64,000 nucleotides of DNA, from positions 546,546-610,545 of the forward strand of contig VZSR01002145.1 in NCBI GenBank assembly GCA_013398615.1, read 5' to 3'. The notes beneath the pieces were generated by a model. The model was not told where the DNA came from. It did not search any database and was given only the letters and a program-made list of their open reading frames with translations. The stretch is from Brachypodius melanocephalos. Its lineage: Eukaryota > Chordata > Aves > Passeriformes > Pycnonotidae. The translations under genes and the position numbers were made by a program. Below are positions 13,601-26,551 of the stretch, piece by piece. The stretch's first letter is position 1. Each line of letters opens with the position of its first letter.

Positions 13601-16600
13601 TATCAGCTTTTCCAAGGCTTCCCCTGCACATTTTACTCATGTAAATTATTGCAAACTGCTGCAATTTTTTTTCTATGTAAAGATTTCTATGTGCTTAACC
13701 CTGCCCAGTCATTCCTTCTCTGAATTACTGTAGGAACAGAAGGGATGTGTCAAAACATAAGTGTGGAATAAATAAATTCATAACCTCTACAGTCCAAAAG
13801 TCCAGAAGATGTCTCAGATGGGATATTTCTGGAACATTAAAGAAGTGCTTTATATTTTAGTGCATGTTAATGAAGATTTAAGAAAGACCCACAGCCTTGC
13901 AAAAAAGAAGGGAAAAAAAAAAAGTAAAAATCAGGCTTCTATTTATTACCAGGGCATTTAAAGACACATCAGTCTCCCATTACCATGGACCAGTGAAGTG
14001 AATGATCCTCTGTCACATACCATCAAGTCTCCTGGTGCTGTAAAAATTTCACCTATTTCCTTGACAGTCTCAATTACAGTGGAGCCATAACCACTCCTTT
14101 TCAATAGATTCCAAAGGCAATTTCAGAAATGCAGAGACATTGGAGCGACACACTGAAGCGGAGAGGCGAACAGCCTGCTGAGAGTGGGACCAGACTGCTC
14201 AAAATTCCTTCGTGTCTGCAACTGCAGAACATGGAACTGATGAATTTCTGTGAGAGGTCACCTGGTTACTATTCAAATGTCTGAAATACTGTAAAATTTG
14301 CAAGATCTGAACTTTCAGGTAAGCCAGCCAACCGTGTTCATGTCTTGGTGCCAGGTGACCTGTACCAGGTGCTGGAAAGCAGCACAGCTCCAGGGATCCT
14401 CAGCCTTTTCCCCCTTCTAAAACTCACCCACAAAATGTCATCTTACAGAATTGTTTAAAATATTACAAGATCTTCAAGGAAAGTGTGTCTCTCCCTCTTC
14501 CCACCAGCAGAAAACCAGCCTGAATTGTTATAAACCAAATTAACTGACATGCCACAATGCAGTTGGTTTGGTTTTACATTTCCACCCACAGAAATGCCAA
14601 GGACTGACCTGCAGAACTCCCTTTTGACCACCTCGTTTCACAGCTGTATTTAGCTACAAGTGATCTCCATGAGCTGACACGAAAATCCTAATATATGTTT
14701 CTCTATTCTGAGTCTGCCAAAAACCTTGTGATAACAGATGGAATCACTACCACGGGTGCAATTCCAGGGGAATGAAATTAATGACTCTAAAATACTTCAA
14801 GCCCAAAATTTAAACAATAGTTCAGGATTAAATAAAATTATTACAGAATAATTCCCTTTACTGGGTCATATGGTAAGTGACAAAATCTCCTTGGGAACAA
14901 CTGTGGGAGTGATGATATACACATTTAATATTCAAATTACCAAACACCTGTCAGTTCTCAATGTTTTAGATGAGGTTTCACATAAGTAAACAGTAGCTTA
15001 AAAATTATAAGGTGACATGCCCAAGACAGAGATCAGAAAAAAAGCCACAAGTAGGTCAAAGCTGTTCCTGATTCTGTCAACATTCACCTACTTTTCCTCA
15101 ACTGCATCAGAAAACAATAAGCAATCCAAACATAAAGAACATAAATGCTTTGTTTCTTCAGCAGGGGCAGAAGAGAAGCTGCAGCTCAGCTTACAGGCTT
15201 GGGTGAGGATGTGAATGCCCTGCTGGCAAAAGCATGGTGCAAGTCCTTAATCCTGACTTTTCAAGTGCAATCAATGAGCAAATATGCTCAGAAAAGCACT
15301 TTCATACCTTGAGGTATCTGTAATAATTGAAAAAACAAATCAAGTGTACTTTCTACTTCATAATTAAAATCTGCTTTTAGTTAAGCTCTTAGGTAGAACT
15401 CTTACTGTCTTCAATTAAATCAAGTGATCCATGGTAAAACAGATTTTTTAAAATACATTTTTGCCTCTGAGTGCAGCTGTAGGACATTCTCTCTTAGAAC
15501 AGTGGTGCACAAAGACTGGCAGAGTGCAAGATCTGGGCTGGCCTTGCTTTAGTCACTGACACAGAAGGATTCCCCAGCACACACAGACATTCCCGTCTCC
15601 ACAGTCAATACCTACAAGGAGAAGATAAAATTCTCTCTCTGCCAAATCATAAATGGCAGCTTTCAATGGCTTTTAGATTGAAACCTGAAGAGGATTCTAG
15701 CAGGTCTTAATTTCACATCCTTTTGTTCCAGTTCATGATGTGAGCATTCACTATTGAAGGAGCACTGGATAGGGGAATAATGATGCAGACCACTGTCCCT
15801 TTAAATTAACAGCAATTATTATGTGGGAGCTTCTGCCCCCAACAATTTGAATTTAGACATAAGAATAAAGGAGATGCTAGTCATTACTCACTGCCATTTC
15901 ACTTTAAAAGCTGGGTATTATTTTTATACAAGCCTTGGTTGGTTCTGTGTTTGGTAGTTGGGGTTTTTTTTTTCATTTCCATATGCTGAACTACAGGGAA
16001 ACAAAAAGCACTAAACCCCACCGGTCTTTACCTTTGTATCATGTTAACAGCAACTCTGAGAACAATGACTAAGAAAGACATGTGCCCTTGACAAAACTAT
16101 TGGCATATCGTCATTTCTGGGTCCATTCCTATCTGTTCTGATACGTCCTTGCAATTGAGATAGGAACCACGACCTGAAAAATGCGAATTGATCCGGAGAC
16201 TCCCCACTCTCGTTCAAAAGCAGAAACAGTATCTCAATTCCTCTCGCCTGTTTTGACTGTCTTTATTGTGTTTCTCTGAAATGAGCCCAGGGCAGTTTGA
16301 GGTGCCCCGTGGTGCTGGGCCAGCCCTGCACACAGCCCACGTGTGGCCTTGGGCACGGCTGGTTCATGTAGGAACAGCACGGCTCCTGTGACCTGTCTGA
16401 TGCACAGCCCTTCCCCAGCCAGAGCACCAACAAAAACACTAATTCTGCTTCAGCATCACACCCACCAGCTACAAATCAACATCAAGGTCTGCTCTCCAGA
16501 ACTTCAAACGCACCGGGAAGAACACAGGGGAGCCAGAAAGCACTGAGAGACTCAGGAGATTCTTTTCTTCATTTTACCAAAAACGCTAGCCTAGGAATTG

Positions 16601-19600
16601 ATAAAATCAAGAAAGATGGATGGCAAGCAGCCCGGAAATAATAGTGCCTTCTCTTCCTTATCCCAAAAAGAAATCCCCCTTCCAAACACACTCTCTGAAG
16701 GAGCCAAGCAGAACTTAGAGAAACATCCAAAGAGATGTTATACTGCAAGATGTGAACAGCCTTTAAACAATGCTTTTGTCCTGTTACTATGCAATCTCTT
16801 GGGGGAAAAAGCTCTAATTGAGGGCTTTCAAATAGTCTCACATGGGCTGCCAAGGGCTTTTAAAAACGAAGGCAGGAGGAAGCCAAACAGATCCCCAGTT
16901 GAAAGGCAGAGGCACACTTGTGCTCAGAAGCCAGTGACCTGCAGCTCTACTCCAGACAGGAGTGCCCTACATCAATCAAGGAGTTCAAAATTAACCGGGA
17001 GAGAACTTTTTCTGTATTTCCTGTGGTATAGCTTAACCCATTAGGAACCAAAACAGCTAAAAGGCTGAAGAGAATGGTTTCCAGAGAAACCCAGTCCCCT
17101 AGCCCAGAGCACATGCCAGGCTCCCCTCCCTCACCCACAGCAGTGCCAGCACACACCTCAGCAGCTGTGCACAGAACACTGCTCCTTGCTGAAAGCTGCT
17201 ACTGCCTCTGTGGAGTCAATTTTGCTATTCACAGACAAATAATCTTCAATAGTTACATGAATTTCTATTAGATAAAATAATAAAGCGCATTACCTGCAAT
17301 GGTCAGCCCTACACACACTGCCAAGGGAGAAGGCAGAGTCAGTCACTCTTCAGAAAAAACAACTAGGTCAAACCCTGAATAACTACTTGGCCACCAGCTC
17401 AATACCATCCCCAACTTCACTGGTCCCATTAAGCAAAGTGACACCATTTAGGCTGCAAAACGAAGAAAACCCTAAGAGCACCGCCTGGTGGTACCCGGAT
17501 AATGGAGACAAACTGCTAGGAACCAGGAACAGGCTGAGGATTAGCACCACTCCAAAAAGACAAGGAAACTCAAACACCAGTTTCTCTGGTGAGCAATTTT
17601 TTTTTTTCAACTATTAAAATGTATTTTCATATAAAAGAGAATGGGGGAAAGAAAATCCTCCTCTAAAGTCCAAGGATTACTACAGTTCCAAGTATGTTTC
17701 ACTTTCCCACAAAATTCCCTATAAGGGTTCTTGAACAGAACGCTCTGGAAAACATTTTCTTTTTTCAAATTACACCTAAGTACCATCATATCATGTTCTA
17801 AGAAAATTAAAGAAATAAGAGAATATGTATTCTACAAAATGATTCTGCTATAACCAATCTGGTGTAATATCCAACAGCATAAAGAGCATAAAAATTCCAC
17901 TCACACACAAATGCTTCCAAGCCTTTGAAAGCATTAGAAAAACACCACATCAGGAAATTAAAGAATGATACTACCAGGACACACTGATTCTGCCACAGCC
18001 CTCAAGATTAAAGCCCAAATTCTTACTAAGCACTTTTAAGGACTGTACATGGCCATATTCCAGAGCTGTAGCCATGGAAGTTGTTTCATATCAAGGCTGG
18101 TATAAGTCTGCCTTCATTTATCTATCACGATTGCATAAGAGAAGATGATGCAGCTTTAGATACTGAAAGGAAGTCCAGATTATTCTGGTAGGTTTGGTGT
18201 ATTGTTCTGGTGCATTTCGAGCAGCATTTTGGTACATGGCTGTCCTCCCCTGCACCTTTCTGTCCTCTCTCAGGGCTCTACCCACTGGCAAACACCAGCC
18301 TGAACAGCACCACGTGCACTCACTTCACACACCTGAGTCCACCTGAACACAACTGGCATTTCTCCAGAATTACTGAAACTCCCCCAGGCAATTTGTAGCA
18401 AAATTAGGGAACTGTGAGCCTAGAAAACTGAGCTGACAATTTCATTGATTGAGGCTCTCTGCACACCTACAATACAAAATTGAACCTTACAAGTATCAGC
18501 ACCTAAGTGATTTTAAGGCAAGTTGGGGATTTCCCCAAATAGGACTCAGTTCTGTGATCCATGTGCTGGAATCAGAAGTATTCATGCAGTTTGCTCCCAC
18601 AGGCTGCAGCCCATCCATGTGCCCATAGGACACACCAAGGAAGGCCACGTGTTTCTATAGAGGAGATTTGCTCTTCTCCACGTTCCTCCTACAATGCACT
18701 ATGGATGGAGCTCCAGTGACTTCCACAGGGAAACATTATTTATGTTCTACAGTTTACCCCTCATCTCTAAACACTACTGTTTTCATTTAAGCATGCTGCT
18801 GATAAGCCGCACCACATGCCAAGTACCACAGACAATGGCAGAAAATAAAAAAAATGGGCAGAAGTGATGAAAAAGACAGAACACAGCGGGGGAAATAAAA
18901 ATTAAAGAATATATATTACCTATGTTATTTAAAAAACCATTACTGCTACAACAGCATTAGCTTTTGTAAGTAATGGCTATGGTTTGTACCACCTGTAGCT
19001 ACCACCCATTCACTGCCCATCCCATCCACTTTTTCCCTGTTACTGCTGATTGTGAACAAATACTATCATCAATAAATAAAGCATTGACCCCAGAAGTCTC
19101 TATCCTTTTCCTACATGTTTGTACTGCCTGCCATCTGCTGCTTTGATTTAAGCATCTCCCACCTTACTCAGGGGTCTACTTTTACAAAACAGGTGCAGTA
19201 GTTACTCACACTACCAATAAACCAAATCTTACAGCATCTACTGTGAGATTTTCTAGCACTTAAAACTCTTTGTGGATTTTTAACATGCCTTTTAAAAAAC
19301 ATCAGCAATTATATTAATGAACACAAATTCCACTTAAACAAACTCGACACACCTTTGAGCAGGTTTTTCCCATATGAACAGCTGCACGTTACCGACTCCA
19401 GACCAGGAGGCAGAACTTTCCAGAGGATTAAAGATACATGAGACCCAGATACAACCATTAGAAGTCATCAAAAAACACTTCAAACGCATCCCAAAGGCTT
19501 CCTTCACTTTACCTGCCCAAAGCTATTCTTTCTATCCCATTGTTCCCTGAGAAATGAAGCAGCCCAGGCACACCCAGCAGCCTCCTCCCAGACCCTTTTA

Positions 19601-20616
19601 TGGCCTTTATCTCCTGCTCTGGGGGATCCCACACTTTGGGCTGCACCCTCACACCTTCACCCCCACAAAACATCAACAGCTCTGTGGTGGATTAGGGAAT
19701 TCGACAACTTAAATATCCTCTTAAAAAGATGAAAGAGTCAGGGGGAGAAACATCTGAAATACGTCTTCTGGAAAATCAATATTAGACTGCAGATCCAGTC
19801 ACAAGCTGTAACATTTGCAGAATTCAGAGGAAAAAAGAAAACACACTGAGTGCTACCAGAATCTAACTGGATTATCAGCATCCAGTCCTGTGTGGATACA
19901 AACAACATCAAGGTCTGCAGGTGCTGCAAAGCAACTTGCATTTCAAGTGACCTGTGAAACGCTGACCTTGGCATAATTTACAGTGAACTAATTTATTCCA
20001 AATGGTCCTCTCCCAACTTTGAGAAAAAAACGTTATTCGCATTCCTTCTTTCTTGCATCATGTTACAAGACAATAATGAACAATCTCGTATATTACTTGG
20101 ATAGAATTTCACCTAATCCCAACATCTAATGTGAATGCAAAGAGTTATTATATTGATTTCATTTAATTCACTCCATTTGGGAAACAGTCATTTAAATGTT
20201 AACAGAATTTTTCTTTTCAGGAAATTTGAAAAAAAGCCCCAACCACTCAAACACATAAAGCTTTGCAGAATTTCCCATATAGAAAAACCTGAATAAGGTC
20301 ATTGTTCTACTACATTTCTTCACAAACAGGGTCAGAATCCAATTTAGATAAAGCAATCCTATAAAAAATACTGACACAGGGATCCAAGATCATCACCTGC
20401 AGCTCGTTCCATTGTGATGGTGAATGTGAAACCCCATCCCCACTCCACTCCGTGCCCATTGCCAGTGCTGCCTCCTTTGCCTTAGGCATCCTCCCGGTTC
20501 CCTCCAATAACTGGATAAAAACAACTCGGCCTCTTTCTTATGAAATCATTGTCTATCTGCATCAGGCGCCCCAGACAACAGCAAAACTCACTCAAGTAGA
20601 ACACAAAGAGTGGAAA

Positions 20617-20860
20617 ACTGTCGTGGTTGAAGCCCGGCCCCACAGAGCTGGGGGAGGCGACCTGGGCAGTCAAACACCCCACTGCCAACACCCCTTGTCC
20701 TCCTTCCCCTGCTCTGTGCCCCCGATGCCACGGGGGCTGGGACACCCCTGGGATCCAGCCCCCATGTCCTCACCCTTGTGGGGTGGGTGAGGGGCAGAAC
20801 AGCATCAGCACTGCTCAGCAGAAACAAAAATGTCACTTTAGACTAACACAGAATGTCACA
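20617..20860. mobile_element. Possible degraded avian LTR relic
   Basis: The block begins with TGTCGTGGTTGAAGCCCGGC, close to the TGTCGTGGTT-type terminus of a widespread avian endogenous-retrovirus LTR as I remember it. It ends near 20810-20850 with a CAGCACTGCTCAGCAG-like segment resembling the inner part of the same LTR family. Between them is a G/C-rich, diverged stretch unlike the flanks. There are no coding remnants of a provirus. Without a repeat library I cannot confirm family or borders, and it could simply be a GC-rich unique segment. Confidence 0.3.
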
Positions 20861-21038
20861 CTACTGAGTTCAAAGCAAACCATTGCCCACCTAACTGTTA
20901 ATTAACAGAGAATATTTCCCGATGGTCAAGTACTGTCTTCTGTTAACAGGTGAGGTTTGAGGGACTGGAAAAAGATGATACAGACAGCTTTAACTTCAGA
21001 AAAAAACCTCTCCCACCAAAAGTCCTAGTGAATTTCAT

Positions 21039-21081
21039 CAAATAATGTCTATAGTTCATCAAATAAATGTCTATACTTCTC
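21039..21081. repeat. Short tandem duplication, about 21 bp twice
   Basis: Two neighbouring copies of CATCAAATAATGTCTATA, the second with one extra A. A local duplication in intron 1 with no apparent function. Confidence 0.8.
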
Positions 21082-24000
21082 AGGCTTTTGCTAAACTTTT
21101 GTTGCTTACCAGCCTAGGCATCATTAATAGTATTAACTCTGCCACACATCATTGTGGTTTTCAGCAATATCAGACAGCAGAAGGGGAACTTCTCCTGACA
21201 CTTTTCAGACATGTCTGAACCCATAACGCCTTTTTTTCCTTAATATACATTCTAGCAATTTTGTCTCAAATGTATTATCCCCACTGCATCCTTGCTCAGC
21301 AGGACACATTCCTTTAAAGGAACAGGAGATTATCAGTTTATCCTGGAAACGTCTTTCCTGCTGCTGTGCTTAGTATCAGTGCTGGGATAAAACCCTCTTA
21401 AAATAGTTCCAGGGTCCAGGCAACAATCCATTGTATACAATATTCTTTTGGGTTTTATGGAGCAACAACTTTGGTGTTTTCAGGCCTTTGCAGGCCAGGA
21501 ATGAACAGTAGTTTAAGGTTAAATTATTTCTGCCCTTAAAAGTTATGTCGGCATGATGTCCTGTCAACACCAACAGCCAAACTGTTTGGAACATTGTACT
21601 GTCATGTGACCTCCTGAATAAAAAGGATTAGAAGCAAGTACATTAACCCCCACACACAATTTCAAATGAGGTAAATCAGGAATTTTAAAAAAAATTAATT
21701 CAAATACTTTCTTCTGTTATCATTTGTAACAGCTTTTCCACAGAGATGCATTTTAACACGGGTTTGACATTATTAAGAGAGATTGCTTGGTTCCACGGTC
21801 TTTGATAAACAACAATAACTTTTCAAAATTAAGAAACACAAGTAAGACAAGTAGAATTCCCCCACACCTTACATTCCTATCCCACTGGAGTGGATATATC
21901 CCAGCCAACAGGACATTTCCACAACACTTCATCAGCAGGGTTACCACCTTGAACCAGCAACATTATTCCCTATCTCCCTCCTGCAGCTGCAGAGCCTCTT
22001 CACAGGTCCAGGAATCCTGTGTGGAAATAGCACCAGCACCTCCTGCAAAGGGACTGAGGCTTCACCCCTCCTTTCAGACCTATCAGCCTTGGCAGCTTCA
22101 ATCGATACATTTTTTTATTATCATTATTTTTTTAGGAATCCCACCAGATGGCAGCAGCATGTCTCCCCAGCAAAACTGGGAGCACTTCTCTAAAGGACAG
22201 CTCCTTATTCTTGGAAAAGACACAAGACTTCCAAAACTCAGCCCTACTCAGTCTGAACTACAGGGCACAAAGCTTGTTGCTGACATTAAAATCTGGATTT
22301 TTTCAGCACTTTAGGAACACAAGAGCAGGGAACACTCCAAAAGCAAATCACTCTGGTTTTGGCAAATGACTAACATGACTGGGTTTGTGACAATTCACCA
22401 AACCAGAGTGTGGGGAAAAAAAACCTGCAGGACCTGGGGAAGGTCCCTGCACATCTGCCCCTGCTTCAGCAAGACCCTCCCCATGCCAGGTCAGCAGGCA
22501 GAGCAGATGCTGTGCCAGGGACAGCTGATTTCCACAGAAGTGGTGCCCAGCTGAGCGAGGACATGGCCTGTGTGCAGAGCACCCACCTGCAGGGGTTAAA
22601 AATCAAAGTGCTGAAGCACGAGGCTTTGGCTCTTCACGAGTGAAAAACTCGAGCAGCACATTAGCTACCCTGAAACATCATCGAGTACCAGACAAATGAA
22701 CTAATGACAAATGCTAATTCAACTGCCAAGAGAAAATCTCTGTCGGTGAGGTAACGGGAAGTGCAACACCACACGCTGATTGCTCGTCTGATGCACTGAA
22801 CTGAGCTGCAGGTCAGCTGTACCTCCCAAACAAAGCAGAGACACGTCAGAGCAGAAGATCAAAGACTTCTGCAAGTACTCCAACTGTCGATGGAATAACA
22901 TTCATTTCTCTCAGAAGCACTGATAGAAACTTTTCAATTACCTATTAGCACAAACAAGATACTGAGAAACAACAGAATCCTCCTTCCAAAGTCGCTCAGG
23001 CTTTTGAACCCCATGTCACACTTGAACCCAAGCGCACATTGCTCGTGTCCAAGTCACCTCAAACCATAAATACTCCAGTCAATGTTTACTTATCTCACAT
23101 AGCTAAAATTCAGTTACAGGGGCATTCTTCCACATTTTGAATGAAACTAAAATTCAGTTTAATTATTGCTTACAGACTCCTAAACCGAGCCTGCAGTCAG
23201 CAGCAGAAGTTAATATGAAATGCCAAAAGCCGAGCAGCGACCACTGAATTCAAACACGTGAGCAAAGAGGAACTCGCTCCCACCAATGACATCCTCAGCC
23301 AGCACGGCCCCAGCTCCGCCGGACGGATCCCAGCTCCCAGCTTCTGCTTTTAGCTGCCACCCTCCCCCTTTGTTTTCTCTTTCCCAAGCTGTTGTTACCT
23401 CCGAGCAAAGCTGCAGTTGCAGCTCTGCAGGCACAGTCCCCCAGGGGCAGGTCCTGCCGGGCGGCTGCAGGTGCGTGGCTGAGGGCTCGGGATGGGCAGA
23501 TGCTTTTGGCACTGTCTTTCCTACCTGATGTCAGTCAGACCCTTCCCTCTACACTTCCTTTCTCCCCTCAGCACTTCTAATGGTATTATATTTAAATATG
23601 CAAGCGTGACCTTTCATTCTCCTGAATATTGTGGAAGCAGATCTCTCTCTGCACCTTGTTTTTTGGCAAACAGAACTGGGAAAATAAAGCCCTGGGAAAC
23701 GCACACGCAAACAAAACACTGGTAGAAAGGGTTGATCTTACATAACAGCATAAATTTAAGTAAAGACTGTAACAAATTAAGTTATAAAAACTTTTAAAAA
23801 TATACAAACTGATGGAAATACCTTTAGATAATTTTTTACAGCAGATTCCTTGTCAGTTTTCATTCTTTTACACCCACTTTTTAATGCTGTACCACAGCCA
23901 GAGCACAGTAGTGCTGACGGCACAACAGCTCCCCTCCGACCAGGAGAACTCGGTGTTTAAATTAACTCCCCAGCTCTGAGGGAAGGCACACGAGAGCGAG

Positions 24001-24442
24001 CACAACACTGACCTGCACCTCGCTCCTACAGCTCCCTCGGCCTTCTCAGAAAGCACCATTTTGCTACCAACACTGAGCTGGTAACGCGTGGCCAGCCTGA
24101 AGGGTTGGGCTGCAGGCAGAAGGGTTTTGCTCTCCTGAGGCCTGCCCTGCTGAGCCCTCTGCCTCCGTACGCTGGCACAGACCGTGACCCGGCCACTCCT
24201 CTCAGTGAAGCTGCAGCTCAGCCAGTGCCTACAGCAAAACTCCTGGGGCACCCCTGAGGCTCGGCTGGCAACACTGCAGAGGGCTGGGACACCACACACA
24301 CACAGCTGCACGCTGCAAACTTTGCATTTGTGCTGCAGGAAGTGCACTGCAACACGCCTGCTCTCCAGAACACCCCCCGCCAGCCTTCATGCTTCCCAGG
24401 CACAGCTCAGAATAGGGCACACTGACAAACATCTATATACAA

Positions 24443-24462
24443 ATATATATATATATATATAT
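24443..24462. repeat. (AT)10 microsatellite
   Basis: Ten AT dinucleotides in NLK intron 1, about 0.7 kb from the exon 1 donor. Likely length-polymorphic. Confidence 0.9.
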
Positions 24463-25143
24463 GTACTGCTGCCAGTTTTGTGTCAGCGCTCCTGAAGGGC
24501 ACTAATTACATACATGGCTCTAAGGTAATCACGAAATGCATTAGAAGAGATTCCACTCCGCTGACAGACTCCTCTGAAACGCGGCTGGGGGATAAAAGGG
24601 CCGGAGGCAGAGCTACAGTGAGGCAGGAAATCCCATTTCCATTTTTGAGAGGAGAGCAAAGTTCAGCCGTGCTGTTTTAGGTAGCACACAGCACTACCGC
24701 AGGTCAAACCGCCGCGAGACAAAGATCTTGACAGGTGACTGCACAAGGAAGACATTTTCATACGCTTTTCATTTCTGACTCTTACGCCAGGTCAAAATGA
24801 ATATTCTAATGCTCATTTGTTAACCTGAAATTTTAGGAAGCACGGCTTAGCTGCACAGATGCACACTCTAATTAAAGGTACAGAAAGGGCATAAACAAGC
24901 TGCATTGTCTCACAAGAGAACGGCAGGGTGGGCTGTTAGTCAGAGGTGGCTCCTCACCACCAGGAACCTCATTCTTGCCAACGCAAACAAGCGAAGCAAC
25001 TTTCTAAGAACCGAGAAGAACCAGCAAAAAACCTCATAGTTAGCAGCTCTCTTGTATTCTGATTCAAATGACAAAAACAAGGATGAGTTATGACCAGGTA
25101 AAGAATGACAAGGAGGTATCAGTTCACTTTTGTCTCTACTCAC

Positions 25144-25601
25144 CAGACAACACCAAAGGCTCCGTATCCGATGGGTCTGTCCGGCTCAATGTCCAGTTGC
25201 TGCTGTGGATGTTGTGAGTGCTGATGATGGTGCGCTTTGACTGCAGCAGCTGCTGCAGCCTGTACCTGAGCTGGGGCTGCTGCAGCCGGTCCGGGGGCCT
25301 GGCCCGGGGCCGGGGATGGGAAGTACGGCTGCTGCTGCCCTGGGTTCAACATTGCGGCGGCGGCGGCCGCGGCTGCGGCGGCCGCGGCGGCCGAGGAGGC
25401 ATGCTGCTGCACGGGGTGCACCGCGGCCGCCGAGCCGGCGTGCAGGTGGTGCTGAGCATGGTGGTGGTGATGGAGGTGAGGAGGAGGGAGGTGAGGAAGG
25501 TGGTGGTGATGGTGGTGGTGGTGACCTGCTGCTGCCGCAGACGTACCGCCATTGTAAGCCGCCATCATTTTTGCGTTGGCTGTTGTGCCACAAAGAGACA
25601 T
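25144..25601 (-). CDS. NLK: NLK coding exon 1 (His/Ala-rich N-terminus and glycine loop)
   Basis: Minus-strand exon encoding residues 1-152 plus the first two bases of Trp153. It starts MSLCGTTANAKMMAAYNGG, as vertebrate Nemo-like kinase does. In order: poly-His at residues 27-34 and 44-48, poly-Ala at 71-83, a Gln/Pro/Ala-rich linker with a second Ala run (115-120), a His cluster (124-128), then DIEPDRPIGYGAFGVVW. The last part is the start of the kinase domain, with glycine loop Gly145-x-Gly147-x-x-Gly150-x-Val152. The low-complexity N-terminus is known to serve localisation and partner binding. The donor is a consensus GTGAGT at 25143-25138. The start chosen is the first ATG, conserved in the family, although its context (T at -3, T at +4) is weak. 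Codons 12 and 13 are ATG ATG, and the second has A at -3 and G at +4. Translation from Met13 would give the shorter form. Confidence 0.97.
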
Positions 25602-26269
25602 TCAAAAAAATGCCCTTTGATTGGATAACAACTGGGTCAAGCTGTCATTTGGCCATAAAAATTAAATCTGCTACACTTTAAAAGAAGTTGGGTTTCATCG
25701 TACACGGCCCACCTTTAAAAACATGGAGCTCCACTGGCCTTATCTCCTCGCGAAGCCAAACAACTCGGGGAGTCTCTTCATGCGTGCGGGCGCCAACCCC
25801 TTCCCCAGCATCCAGCCGGGCTTGGCTACTCCAACTCCATCCTTGGGCAGCTGGGGTGGGGCTGGGGTGCGTTTTTTTCCTTCACTTTTGGTTATTTTTG
25901 TTGTTTTTCTTGTTATAAAAATTAAACACCGTGATCAATCCCCCTTTTCTCCGGAGGGAGGGCTCGGAGCCTCTGCCCTGAACACCCCGCGAGGGCTGGC
26001 CAGCCTAGCCTTGCCATTCCCACACCCTCTCCATGTGTCCCCCGAACCTCCCTGAGCCCGGGCACCTCCTACATCGCTCCCTCCTTCCAGACACCTGCTC
26101 CCTCCTTCCAGGCACCTGCTCCCTCACAGCAGCAACAACTCGGGAGTTTGCAACTTTTCCTTGAAGGCCTGAAACACACACAAGGACCCAGAGAAAGTGA
26201 AGGGGGAGGCGCAGGGCGAAGAGAGGGGGGCGAGGGGGGCTAATAGAAGATAAAAACAGAAAGAGGAAG
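25602..26269 (-). other. NLK: Upstream leader region of NLK (5' UTR or first intron)
   Basis: Sequence immediately upstream of the NLK start codon. The proximal 100 bases are AT-rich and contain an inverted CCAAT (ATTGG at 25620-25624) and a possible minus-strand splice acceptor, a pyrimidine/A run ending in TAG at 25671. Further up it becomes pyrimidine/purine-skewed. A 21-bp unit is repeated at 26076, 26097 and partly 26118. The transcript start cannot be fixed from sequence. Either this is one long leader contiguous with exon 1, or part is an intron spliced from a leader exon ending at 26559. Confidence 0.55.
26076..26122. repeat. 21-bp tandem repeat, 2.2 copies, in NLK leader region
   Basis: The unit GCTCCCTCCTTCCAGACACCT starts at 26076 and 26097 with one base change (A to G), and a partial third copy starts at 26118. 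It is pyrimidine-rich on the plus strand and purine-rich in the NLK sense orientation. Confidence 0.85.
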
Positions 26270-26520
26270 GGAAGGGCCGGGACAGGACAGGGATCGCGGG
26301 GGGGCGAAGGAGAGCGGAAAGTGGCAAATGAATGACGGGGCGGCGCGGGGCCGGAGAGGGGGTGCAGGGCAGGACGCGGCGGCCCCTGACAGCGCGACCC
26401 GCGGCGGGGCGGGGCCGGCCGGGCCGGGGGGGGTCGGGCCGGGGTGGAGGGCAGGAGGCACGCGGTGCGGGTGGCGGGAGGGTCTGGGGGCGGCCCCGGG
26501 TCCCCGCCCCGCCCGGCTCC

Positions 26521-26550
26521 GGCCCCGGCCCCGGCCCCGGCCCCGGCCCC
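26521..26550 (-). repeat. (GGGGCC)5 hexanucleotide tract
   Basis: Five uninterrupted GGCCCC units on the plus strand, preceded by one imperfect unit (GGCTCC). On the minus strand, the sense strand for NLK, this reads GGGGCC five times, enough G-runs for a G-quadruplex. The unit is the same as the human C9orf72 repeat. It lies eight bases downstream of a consensus minus-strand splice donor. Confidence 0.95.
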
Positions 26551-26551
26551 G

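Larger units (their letters stand above)
5272..25143 (-). other. NLK: NLK intron 1 (19.9 kb)
   Basis: This long intron separates the His/Ala-rich first exon from the kinase-domain exons. The donor is GTGAGT at 25143-25138 and the acceptor is CTGTAG ending at 5272. I see no coding exon of another gene inside it on either strand; open frames here are short and without recognisable domains. It holds a 33-bp minisatellite (10528-10623), AT microsatellites (9356-9371 and 24443-24462), a small TATG run near 13120-13135, a possible LTR relic (20617-20860), a 21/22-bp duplication (21039-21081) and a CpG-retaining segment with an inverted repeat (16100-16220). The right end, about 23.2-24.7 kb, becomes more GC- and CpG-rich as it nears the promoter. 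Confidence 0.9.

Noticed and set aside
25186..25681. Long open frames antisense to, or in another frame of, NLK exon 1
   Set aside because: They mirror the repetitive His/Ala/Gln codons of NLK and have no independent support.
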